Shown here: in pieces, positions 27,861-34,792 of the stretch
Numbering within the stretch: position 1 is the stretch's first letter
Layout of the letters: the number at the start of each line of letters is the position of its first letter
Assembly (NCBI GenBank): GCA_948440265.1
Contig: CAOJOK010000003.1
Location: forward strand, 1-64,000
DNA from: an uncultured Clostridia bacterium
GTDB taxonomy: Bacteria; Bacillota; Clostridia; Christensenellales; Pumilibacteraceae
Reading direction: 5' to 3'
Length of the DNA: 64,000 nt
Notes under the pieces: model-generated
Seen by the model: the letters and a program-made list of their open reading frames with translations, nothing else
What the model was told of the DNA's origin: nothing
Database searches by the model: none
Translations under genes and position numbers: made by a program

Positions 27861-30167
27861 AACTGCCTCCTTGTTTTTTACTTTATTTTTTATTTTCCTG
27901 TTCGGATTAAACAGTCTTAACGTAAGCGCGTTGATTACAACGCAGACGGAGCTCAAACTCATTGCCAGCGACGCGAACATCGGGCTTAAACCCATATGCA
28001 GAAGCGGATAGAACACGCCCGCCGCCAGCGGTATGCCGAGCGCGTTGTAGAAGAACGCCCAGAACAGGCTCAACTTGATATTGCCTATCGTCCGCTTGCT
28101 CAAACGAATTGCCGTGACCAAGTCCTTCAGCGAATTTTTGATGAGCACGATACCCGCGCTTTCCATTGCTATGTCCGTGCCGCTTCCTATCGCTATGCCG
28201 ACGTTTGCCGCTTTAAGCGCAGGAGAGTCGTTTATTCCGTCGCCGACCATTGCGACGTTGCCGCCCTGCCTTTTTATTTGCTCCACATAGTCGTATTTCT
28301 GGTCGGGCAGTACGTTGGCTATCACGTTTTCTATGCCTGCTTTCGCGCCGAACGCCTTTGCCGTCGTTTCGTTGTCGCCCGTCAGCATAATCACCTTCAA
28401 GCCCGTTTCTTTGAGTTCTTTTATCGCCGCGACGCTGTCTTGCCTTATCGTGTCGGCGAGCGCAAGCATTCCCAAAAGCTCGCCGCCCTGCGCGCATATT
28501 ATCGGCGTTTTGCCCTGCGACGCAAACTGCTCCGTCATATCCTTTATCTTTTCGACGTCGGCTTTGCCCAAAGCTTGGCTTACGAGTTTTATGTTTCCGA
28601 GCAGTACCGTTTTTCCGTCTATGACCGCCTTTGTGCCTTTACCTGCTATTTCTTCGTAATTTTCCGCGGCGAGATATTCGACCTTATCTAAAGCATATTC
28701 CACGACGGCTTTTGCCAGCGGATGATTGCTGTGTCTTTCCATACTCGCGCAAATGCGTATAAAATCTTCTTCTTTCAGGTCTTCTTTTATTACGGCTATA
28801 TCCGTGACCGTCGGCGTTCCCGTCGTGATAGTTCCCGTCTTATCCAAAACGACGGTATCTACCTTGCACAGGTTTTCCAGATTTTCGGCGTCCTTGACCA
28901 AAATGCCGTATTGCGCGGCTTTTCCCGTTCCCACCATTATGGCGAGCGGCGTTGCCAAGCCCAAAGCGCACGGGCAGGATATGACCAGCACGCTTATGGC
29001 AAAGTTGAGCGAGAACGCAAAATCTCTGCTCACGCACAGCCACACGATTAAGCTTACTATCGATATGCCTATGACGACAGGCACAAACACGGCGCTCACT
29101 TTATCCGCTATTTTGGCAATGGGCGCTTTCGAGCTCGACGCCTTTTCCACAAGAGCGATAATCTTCGAGATTGTCGTATCCTTGCCGACCTTGCCTGCCC
29201 TGAACGTGAACGTACCGTTTTTGTTTATGCTTGCCGATATCACTTCGTCGCCCGACTTTCTGTCTACGGGCAAGCTCTCTCCCGTAATCGCCGACTGGTC
29301 CAGCAGTCCGTTTCCGCCTACAATGACTCCGTCCACGGGCACCACGTCGCCCGGTCTGATTACGATTTCGTCGCCGACCGCTAGATTTGCGACTTCGACT
29401 TCCCGTTCCTGTCCGTCTATGATTACCGTGCAGGTTTTCGGGGCAAGCTTCATCAGCTTGTTTATTTCGTTAGAAGTTTTGACCTTGGCGCGGTTTTCGA
29501 AATACTTGCCGAGCGAAACGAGCGTCACGATTGTCGCCGCCCCTTCGAAATACAGCGAGTGCATATATTCGTGAACAAGGTTTATATTGCCGTGACCGAG
29601 ACCGTAAGCCATAATGAAAATCACCGCGATTCCGTACGCATAAGCCGAGCCTGCGCCTATGGCAATCAGCGAATCCATATTCGGCACGCGCTTAAACAGC
29701 GCTTTGAAGCCGCGGACAAAGAAGTGCTTGTTTATCAGTAAAATCGCGCTTGTGAACACAGCCTGCGTGAGCGCGAACGGCAGAGCGTTTTCTATGCCGT
29801 CCAAAAAAGGCAGGTTGGGCAGTCCTATCATCGTACCCATTGCTATATAAAACAGGGGCAGCAGCAGAATTACCGAGACAATCAGATTTATTCTCTGCTT
29901 TTTCAATTCCGCCCTTGCCTTGACGCTTTTGTCGTCGGCGGCGGTCTGCTGTTCGGACGCGCCCTTTTCCGTCGCGCCGTAGCCGATGCTTTCCACCTTT
30001 TGAATTATCGTGCTTGCCGAAAGCTTGTCGTCGCACTCGACCTGCATAGAGTTGGACACGAGATTTACGTCGGCTTTTTTTACGCCCTTAATCTTGCAGA
30101 CCGTTTTTTCGATATTGCTTTGACAGCTTGCGCACGTCATACCCGTTATGTCGAATTCTTTTATCAT
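27660..30167 (-). CDS. copA: Copper-exporting P1B-type ATPase fused to CopZ
   Basis: Pumps Cu(I) out of the cell using ATP; inner-membrane protein of 835 residues. N-terminal metal-binding domain with GMTCASC, eight predicted membrane helices, AITGES actuator loop, the CPC metal site in ISCPCALGLATP, phosphorylation site DKTGT, RHSNHPLAKA, GDGINDSPALKAA, and the last-helix LAMSLSSVCVV. Normal CopA proteins end soon after this helix. Here the frame runs on through a Lys/Asn linker (NRKIKNKVKNKEAV) into a second metal-binding domain with GMSCNHC at the C-terminus. That domain has its own ATG and ribosome site (see 27660-27860). The gene follows csoR by 3 nt and is CsoR-controlled by inference. 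Confidence 0.95.
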   Translation of the reverse strand: MIKEFDITGMTCASCQSNIEKTVCKIKGVKKADVNLVSNSMQVECDDKLSASTIIQKVESIGYGATEKGASEQQTAADDKSVKARAELKKQRINLIVSVILLLPLFYIAMGTMIGLPNLPFLDGIENALPFALTQAVFTSAILLINKHFFVRGFKALFKRVPNMDSLIAIGAGSAYAYGIAVIFIMAYGLGHGNINLVHEYMHSLYFEGAATIVTLVSLGKYFENRAKVKTSNEINKLMKLAPKTCTVIIDGQEREVEVANLAVGDEIVIRPGDVVPVDGVIVGGNGLLDQSAITGESLPVDRKSGDEVISASINKNGTFTFRAGKVGKDTTISKIIALVEKASSSKAPIAKIADKVSAVFVPVVIGISIVSLIVWLCVSRDFAFSLNFAISVLVISCPCALGLATPLAIMVGTGKAAQYGILVKDAENLENLCKVDTVVLDKTGTITTGTPTVTDIAVIKEDLKEEDFIRICASMERHSNHPLAKAVVEYALDKVEYLAAENYEEIAGKGTKAVIDGKTVLLGNIKLVSQALGKADVEKIKDMTEQFASQGKTPIICAQGGELLGMLALADTIRQDSVAAIKELKETGLKVIMLTGDNETTAKAFGAKAGIENVIANVLPDQKYDYVEQIKRQGGNVAMVGDGINDSPALKAANVGIAIGSGTDIAMESAGIVLIKNSLKDLVTAIRLSKRTIGNIKLSLFWAFFYNALGIPLAAGVFYPLLHMGLSPMFASLAMSLSSVCVVINALTLRLFNPNRKIKNKVKNKEAVMEKVITIEGMSCNHCRMKVENALKEIKGVTSVSVDLETKQATVISDKEIKDKVLVKTIEKLGYRVQ

Positions 30168-30170
30168 AGA

Positions 30171-30461
30171 CTAATTTATTTTCCTTATTATATCTATCGT
30201 TTCGCTAATAATGCTTTCGTCGTTCGCTTTTATTTTTTCGCTTACGCACCCTTTCATATGCGCTTCCAGAATAATATAGCCGAAAGATTGCAGTGCTTTT
30301 TCCGCCGCCGCAACCTGTTGCAGAACGTCTCTGCAATATTTATTTTCTTCAATCATCTTCTTTATGCCGTTGATTTGCCCTATTATTCTGTTGAGCCGCG
30401 CCGTCAGCGGCGCTATCTCCTCTTGGCTTCTCGGGGTCATTTTTTTACCGTCGTTGTTCAT
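30171..30461 (-). CDS. csoR: CsoR-type copper-sensing repressor
   Basis: A CsoR/RcnR-family (DUF156) all-helical repressor of 96 residues from the ATG at 30461, which has GGAG 10 nt upstream; an upstream start at 30506 would place its first codons in the promoter. The copper ligands of CsoR are in place: Cys in KYCRDVLQQ and the His-x3-Cys pair in EAHMKGC. It binds DNA without copper and lets go when Cu(I) binds. It is 3 nt before copA, and an operator-like palindrome overlaps its own transcription start, so the whole csoR-copA-EFR1-HAD-ogt operon should be copper-induced. Confidence 0.92.
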   Translation of the reverse strand: MNNDGKKMTPRSQEEIAPLTARLNRIIGQINGIKKMIEENKYCRDVLQQVAAAEKALQSFGYIILEAHMKGCVSEKIKANDESIISETIDIIRKIN

Positions 30462-30468
30462 ATACTCT

Positions 30469-30485
30469 ATACTCCTATACAGTAT
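30469..30485. promoter_or_regulatory. Candidate CsoR operator
   Basis: ATACTCCTATACAGTAT, an inverted repeat ATACT-N7-AGTAT, lies directly downstream of the csoR -10 box. It resembles the family's ATAC...GTAT copper operators but lacks their G/C tracts. Confidence 0.55.
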
Positions 30486-30514
30486 ATTATACGCAAACGA
30501 AAGCACTCTGTCAA
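30486..30514 (-). promoter_or_regulatory. Promoter of the csoR-copA operon
   Basis: On the minus strand TTGACA (30509-30514) and TATAAT (30486-30491) with a 17-bp spacer: a full consensus promoter, as expected for a strongly repressed operon. Confidence 0.85.
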
Positions 30515-30532
30515 CCGATTTCGAACAGATAA

Positions 30533-30565
30533 ATAAAAAAAACGGCAGAGCTTTTTATCTGCCGT
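30533..30565 (-). terminator. Terminator of the MFS gene
   Basis: The hairpin ACGGCAGA / TCTGCCGT is followed on the minus strand by eight T. The 5' arm overlaps the last codons and the stop of the MFS gene. Confidence 0.85.
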
Positions 30566-31757
30566 CGATATTTTCCGCGGTGGGTTGTTTTTCGTTATCG
30601 GGTTTGGCAGTGACTTTGAAGGTCAGCCGCACCATAACTATCATAAGAACGGCGAACGCGGCGAGAAAGGCAGGCATTATCCAAAAGCCAATCAAATTGC
30701 CCAAAAGACCGAACAGCGGCGGCAGAAACGTGGCGCCGACGTACGCGCTTGCCATTTGTATTCCTATTATCGCGCCCGAGTTTTCCGCGCCGAAGTTGTA
30801 CGGCGTGGAGTGAATTATGCTTGGATATATCGGTCCGCATCCGAAGCCTATCGTCAAAAATGCGGCAATCGCAAGTGCATAGCTTTTCACGGGTACGGCA
30901 AGCAGGACAATGCCGCAAAACAGTATGCACGTCCCTATCGTTATCATTTTTTTATCGCCCAGCTTCTCCGTTACGAAGCCGCTTACGAATCTGCTTGCGG
31001 TTATGCCGATATAGAACAGCGACGCGAACTGCGCCGCCCTTTCGGCGGTCAGTCCTTTTACTTCGGAAAAGTATGTACTCGCCCACCCCATTGCCGTAGC
31101 TTCCGCCGCGCAATAGGCGAAAAAGCCGATTAGCAGAAATACGACGCCCTTTATTTTCAGCGCGTCTTTCAGTCCCGTATGTTTATTCGGCGTTTCTTCT
31201 TCCGTCTTGACTGCGGCTTTCTTCCACACGGGCAACGTCACGAGCAGTATCAGTGCAATCGCAAGCTGTATGAACCCGACTATGCGGTAGCCGCCCTGCC
31301 AGCCCGAAGTCGTCAGGGCATATCCCATAACGAACGGGCTTACAATCGTACCCACGCCCCAAAAGCAGTGCAACCAGCTCATATGCCGCGACGTATAGTG
31401 AAGCGCGACATAGTTATTGAGTGCGGCGTCTATCGCGCCTGCGCCGAGACCGTAAGGCACGGCAAATACAATCAGCATCCAGAACTTACCCGAAAAGGAA
31501 AACCCGAGCAGTGCGGCGGCGGTGAGAAACACGCTTACGACGGTGACGGCGCGCGTTCCGAGTTTTTTTGTCAGTCGGTCCGACAAAAGCCCCGACACTA
31601 TCGTTCCGCCCGATATCACCATAGACACGACGCCCATAAGCGATATTGACACATTCATATCGACGTGCATAGCAGGCCAGCCCGACCCCAAAAGAGAATC
31701 GGGCAAGCCCAAACTTATGAACGCAAGATAGATGAGCACCAAAAGAAGCGTATACAT
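30555..31757 (-). CDS. MFS transporter (sugar-permease-like)
   Basis: A major-facilitator permease of 400 residues with 12 predicted membrane helices. The loop 2-3 motif is GLLSDRLTKKLGTRAV; the first helices contain LPDSLLGSGWPAMH, and the helix-4 region GLGAGAIDAALNNYVALHY resembles FucP/sugar-type MFS proteins. The cytoplasmic loop between helices 6 and 7 is short and charged (KKAAVKTEEETPNKHTG). A sugar or small organic solute is likely, but the substrate cannot be read from sequence. Single-gene unit with a consensus promoter and its own terminator. The ribosome site is weak. Confidence 0.85.
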   Translation of the reverse strand: MYTLLLVLIYLAFISLGLPDSLLGSGWPAMHVDMNVSISLMGVVSMVISGGTIVSGLLSDRLTKKLGTRAVTVVSVFLTAAALLGFSFSGKFWMLIVFAVPYGLGAGAIDAALNNYVALHYTSRHMSWLHCFWGVGTIVSPFVMGYALTTSGWQGGYRIVGFIQLAIALILLVTLPVWKKAAVKTEEETPNKHTGLKDALKIKGVVFLLIGFFAYCAAEATAMGWASTYFSEVKGLTAERAAQFASLFYIGITASRFVSGFVTEKLGDKKMITIGTCILFCGIVLLAVPVKSYALAIAAFLTIGFGCGPIYPSIIHSTPYNFGAENSGAIIGIQMASAYVGATFLPPLFGLLGNLIGFWIMPAFLAAFAVLMIVMVRLTFKVTAKPDNEKQPTAENIDGR

Positions 31758-31811
31758 ACTTTTCCCAAAGAGCGGAATTTTGCGGCGCTGTTTTTCGCCG
31801 CCCTTTTCTAT

Positions 31812-31840
31812 ATTATATTTTATATTCCGCCTGCTGTCAA
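31812..31840 (-). promoter_or_regulatory. Promoter of the MFS gene
   Basis: On the minus strand TTGACA (31835-31840) and TATAAT (31812-31817) with a 17-bp spacer, a full consensus match. Confidence 0.8.
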
Positions 31841-31937
31841 ACGCTTCGGGCAGGGCTTTATGTCAGACGTATGATATTATTATCGGGGGCTGTCGGGGTT
31901 TATGAGCGGGAGTTTGGTTTTATAAAATCGATTGGTT

Positions 31938-32642
31938 TTACGTCGGTTTTGCGGCGCTGTCGTCTGTGCGCTGTTTTTTCGACATACGCGACCAATTGAC
32001 GAAGCCGTAAAAGTCGAGCACGAAAAACGCGGCAAAGCATACTGCCATAGGAATATACGTCAGGTCGGTTATGCTTGCCATTATCCACATCGCCGTCAGC
32101 ACGACGTCGTTCAGCGCATAGCACACGGCATAGAACCGACTGCGGCGCGCGGTAAGGTATGACGCCGTGAAAGAGGTCAGCACGCTCAACGTGCTTACGA
32201 GCAGATTGTTCGTATTCAGCGCTTTCAGTATGAAGTAAAAAGCCGCGGTGACTGCCGCCGACAACAGTACGAAAAGCACGCGCTCCGACGTCTTTAATCT
32301 GTTCACTCTGACTTCGCCGCCGCGCTCTTTATACGGGTTTTTCAGCCAGCTTACGAGCGCGACCACAGCCATAGGCGCGGTCATTCCCAGATAGGTTATC
32401 ATCTCGCCGTAATAGCGGAACGAATACGATATGACGCCGTAGAATACGCCGAAAACGACCGTCAGCACCTGCCCTATCGGTTTACCCTTGGACACAAACA
32501 CGAGCGCGGCGACGCCTATCAATGCGCCTATGAGATAGTGATAGTTCCTGTTTTCGAACAGGAAAAAGGACACGGTTACAGCCGCCGTGCTTGTCGCCCA
32601 GATTATCCATTCCGCCACGTTCAGGCTCTTAAAAAACTTCAT
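31938..32642 (-). CDS. pnuC: Nicotinamide riboside transporter, PnuC family
   Basis: A membrane protein of 234 residues with about seven hydrophobic helices and the PnuC layout: the first helices contain VAEWIIWATSTAAVTVSF, the middle segment has YGVISYSFRYYGEMITYLGMTAP, and the end is VLDFYGFVNWSRMSKK. PnuC proteins import nicotinamide riboside (some paralogues import thiamin or riboflavin) by facilitated diffusion for NAD synthesis. The ATG at 32642 is preferred over an upstream start at 32702, which would lie inside the structured leader. Ribosome site AAAGGCGG. Confidence 0.88.
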   Translation of the reverse strand: MKFFKSLNVAEWIIWATSTAAVTVSFFLFENRNYHYLIGALIGVAALVFVSKGKPIGQVLTVVFGVFYGVISYSFRYYGEMITYLGMTAPMAVVALVSWLKNPYKERGGEVRVNRLKTSERVLFVLLSAAVTAAFYFILKALNTNNLLVSTLSVLTSFTASYLTARRSRFYAVCYALNDVVLTAMWIMASITDLTYIPMAVCFAAFFVLDFYGFVNWSRMSKKQRTDDSAAKPT

Positions 32643-32766
32643 AGTACCGCCTTTAAAAAACGCGCCTGTCCGAATCTTCGACGACCTGACGATTACGGAC
32701 AAAGCGCGTTTTCATTTTGCACTTGCACGCGGCACTCGGCAGCGCCGCGCGGCTTATATTAAACTT
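32643..32766 (-). promoter_or_regulatory. Structured pnuC leader with a terminator-like hairpin
   Basis: About 124 nt lie between the predicted transcription start and the ATG. On the minus strand there is first a GC-rich stem (GCGCGGC / GCCGCGT, about 32726-32751), then a long stem (arms 32695-32709 and 32659-32672, AACGCGC...TGTCCG with CGGACA...GCGCGTT) that ends in six T just before the ribosome site. This looks like an attenuator or a riboswitch expression platform. It does not match the TPP consensus, and I cannot assign it to a known class. Confidence 0.5.
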
Positions 32767-32772
32767 TACTAT

Positions 32773-32801
32773 ATTATATCACACATTTAAGCCTTTGTCA
32801 A
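32773..32801 (-). promoter_or_regulatory. Promoter of pnuC
   Basis: On the minus strand TTGACA (32796-32801) and TATAAT (32773-32778) with a 17-bp spacer, a full consensus match. It starts 11 bp after the vanW stop. Confidence 0.8.
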
Positions 32802-32812
32802 GGTCTTTTTTT

Positions 32813-34141
32813 TCACGGGGCAATCATCACTATTCCGCGCACCGCCTTATAGGTATCCGAGCGGATTTTTATGCGGCGCACCAGAATATCGTCCTTATAA
32901 TATTCCAGATAGGCTTCGCTTTTTACGCCTTCTTTGGCGTTGCGTATTCTCATAGTATCGCCGCTTACCGCTTCCGACGGCAGGTATTTATGCTCGCTGT
33001 CCACGATTTCTTCGTCTTTCTGCGGTTCTATGACAGACAAAATTCTGCTTTTGGGGACGATGCGGTATTCGTTTTTTATGCCGTAAATTCTGACGTACGC
33101 CGCGCCGCCGCTCACTCTCGCCGCGATATACACGGGGGTGTCCAGCGGATTTTTGAACCGAAGGTCGGAGCTGGACGAGTTGACCATTGCGTCCAATGAC
33201 GGCTCCACATAGGACGACGTGAGCGAATGATTTCTTACCATCGTTATCTCCATTCCGGCGCGCAGAGCGGCGTTGTATATTGTGGTGGACGCCTGACAGA
33301 CGCCGCCGCCGTAACCCAGCACATACTCTCCGTCCATTATGATTTTCGCCTGTTTGAAGCCGTTTTTTTCGCTTCTCGCACCGACGGCGCCGTTGAACGA
33401 AAACTCCTCGTCGGGGTTTAAAATCGTGCCGTTCACCTTTTGCAGAGCCAGCACGATATTGTGCGTGCGCTCCGAATTGCTCTCGTCGAAGCTTGTGGAA
33501 AACTCCGCCCTTGTGTACGTTCTCTGTGCAAGCATATCGGCGGTTATGAATGCTTCCACCGTTTCTACGGGCAGTTTCAATCTGTCCTTGCCGCCGTGCA
33601 TTACCGCGGCATATATGAGTTCGAACGTCTTTTCCCTATTCACGCGTCTGCCGCTTTTGTCGCGCTTTATCGTGAACGCAGGCTTGCGGTCGGGGTTGAA
33701 CAGTATCTGCGCGTCGACAGGTTCGACGTTTATCTTGGCTTCCGCCTCGTCCACCGTCTTTGCCGCAAGCGGCATACACATAGTTACGGCGCGCTCGAAG
33801 CTTGCGCCCGCTCTCACCGCCTTGGTCATCATTGCGCGTTTCTCCACTATCGGCGCGTTTATCTTACGGTTGTAAATTTCGTCGGCGACAAGGTAGTCTG
33901 TGGGTTCTATCTTGCTGTCCACATACTCGAAGCTGCCGACTTCGCTGTCGAAGCGCACGGAAAACGGCGTTTGTGTTTCCGCCGTTTTTACAGTATTTTC
34001 TTTTACGTTTTCCGAATTCATCTGCGGCGCGGCGCTTTCGAAAAAGCAGGAAACTGCCGCCCCTTTTTGCCCGAGCCCCGAGCAGAAAACGGATAAAGCT
34101 ATTATCAAAGTCAAATACAGCGTATGTATAACGGTTTTCAC
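32813..34141 (-). CDS. VanW-family secreted or anchored protein
   Basis: A VanW-domain protein of 442 residues. N-terminal hydrophobic segment (VIHTLYLTLIIALSVFCSG) for export or anchoring, a middle region of the peptidoglycan-binding-4 kind (about residues 90-200), and a clear VanW domain: SNSERTHNIVLALQKVNGTILNPDEEFSFNGAVG, GGGVCQASTTIYNAALRAGMEI and HSLTSSYVEPSLDAMV. A G5-like C-terminal domain follows (IRNAKEGVKSEAYLEYYKDDILVRR). Likely works at the cell wall; the biochemical role of VanW is unknown. The GTG at 34141 follows GGGAG at 9 nt; an upstream start at 34210 has no ribosome site. Not linked to van resistance genes here. Confidence 0.88.
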   Translation of the reverse strand: MKTVIHTLYLTLIIALSVFCSGLGQKGAAVSCFFESAAPQMNSENVKENTVKTAETQTPFSVRFDSEVGSFEYVDSKIEPTDYLVADEIYNRKINAPIVEKRAMMTKAVRAGASFERAVTMCMPLAAKTVDEAEAKINVEPVDAQILFNPDRKPAFTIKRDKSGRRVNREKTFELIYAAVMHGGKDRLKLPVETVEAFITADMLAQRTYTRAEFSTSFDESNSERTHNIVLALQKVNGTILNPDEEFSFNGAVGARSEKNGFKQAKIIMDGEYVLGYGGGVCQASTTIYNAALRAGMEITMVRNHSLTSSYVEPSLDAMVNSSSSDLRFKNPLDTPVYIAARVSGGAAYVRIYGIKNEYRIVPKSRILSVIEPQKDEEIVDSEHKYLPSEAVSGDTMRIRNAKEGVKSEAYLEYYKDDILVRRIKIRSDTYKAVRGIVMIAP

Positions 34142-34219
34142 TTTTACACTCTCCCGCTGTTTAATATGCGCATACAGCCGAAAAAAATACGCGTAAAACC
34201 GTACAAACAAAGACCGAAC

Positions 34220-34249
34220 TTGACAATTGAATAAAAAAAATGTTAAAAT
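34220..34249 (+). promoter_or_regulatory. Promoter of the small ORF at 34277
   Basis: TTGACA (34220-34225) and TAAAAT (34244-34249) with an 18-bp spacer. Confidence 0.6.
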
Positions 34250-34276
34250 ATGATTTGGAAAAGAGAGGACGAAAAT

Positions 34277-34597
34277 ATGTTAAAAAGCAAAAAAAGAGTA
34301 CGCGGTGAAAGCAAGAAAATTCGCGTGGCGGACAGCACGGTGAAGCTTATCGACAAAGAGCTGCAAAGCAAGTTGAAGATAAAACTTCCGCTCGACGAAA
34401 ATGCGGTCGATATTCTCGCCGAATATTTCGAAGCCGAAGAAACGCGGCTTGCGCAGGACAGAGCGGAAAATATCGCATACGACAGGCAGTATCTGACGGA
34501 TATTTGCCGTGCCTCGGACGATTTTTCTCCGAGCGGAGACGGAGAAACAACCGATATTGACGACTTGAATAACAGGCTGGCGGAGCAAGCAAGGTGA
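34277..34597 (+). CDS. Small charged protein of unknown function
   Basis: A soluble protein of 106 residues from the ATG at 34277 (AGAGGA upstream; an ATG at 34250 overlaps the -10 box). It is basic at the N-terminus (KSKKRVRGESKKIRV) and acidic and helical further on (LAEYFEAEETRLAQDRAENIAYD). I do not recognise a family. Its 3' end is duplicated downstream with a partial repeat element in between. Without the insertion the last codons would read EQASK and TAA; now the protein ends EQAR and the stop TGA comes from the element. Confidence 0.6.
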   Translation: MLKSKKRVRGESKKIRVADSTVKLIDKELQSKLKIKLPLDENAVDILAEYFEAEETRLAQDRAENIAYDRQYLTDICRASDDFSPSGDGETTDIDDLNNRLAEQAR

Positions 34598-34681
34598 CCC
34601 GAGAAAATGTGCCGCTTGACGATGAAATGCGAAGTTTATATGCCGTCAAGATTTGAATATCAGGCTGGCGGAGCAAGCAAG
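34562..34681 (+). repeat. 32-bp direct repeats flanking a partial family-1 element
   Basis: 34562-34593 and 34650-34681 are 32-bp direct copies with two mismatches (both contain CAGGCTGGCGGAGCAAGCAA). The first is the 3' end of the small ORF. Between them lie 56 bp (34594-34649) equal to the right half of a family-1 element (TGACCCGAGAAAATG ... TATATGCCGTCAA), most like copy C2. This looks like a duplication made when the element arrived, or by later recombination. Confidence 0.8.
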
Positions 34682-34707
34682 TAAGCAGTAATATTAAAAA
34701 ACGACAC

Positions 34708-34742
34708 GCAAAAAGAGCGGAACGGGGTTCTGCTCTTTTTTG
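34708..34742. terminator. Bidirectional terminator
   Basis: AAAAAGAGC-G-GAAC with GTTC-T-GCTCTTTTT forms a long hairpin with A/T tracts on both sides, between the convergent small ORF and the ABC-type gene. Confidence 0.85.
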
Positions 34743-34792
34743 CTTGTTTCGGTTTATATTATTTATAAATTCCGCTCTCCTGCCTTTGAATT

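Noticed and set aside
32643..32766. TPP riboswitch before pnuC
   Set aside because: The CTGAGA and ACCTGATCTGG motifs are absent.
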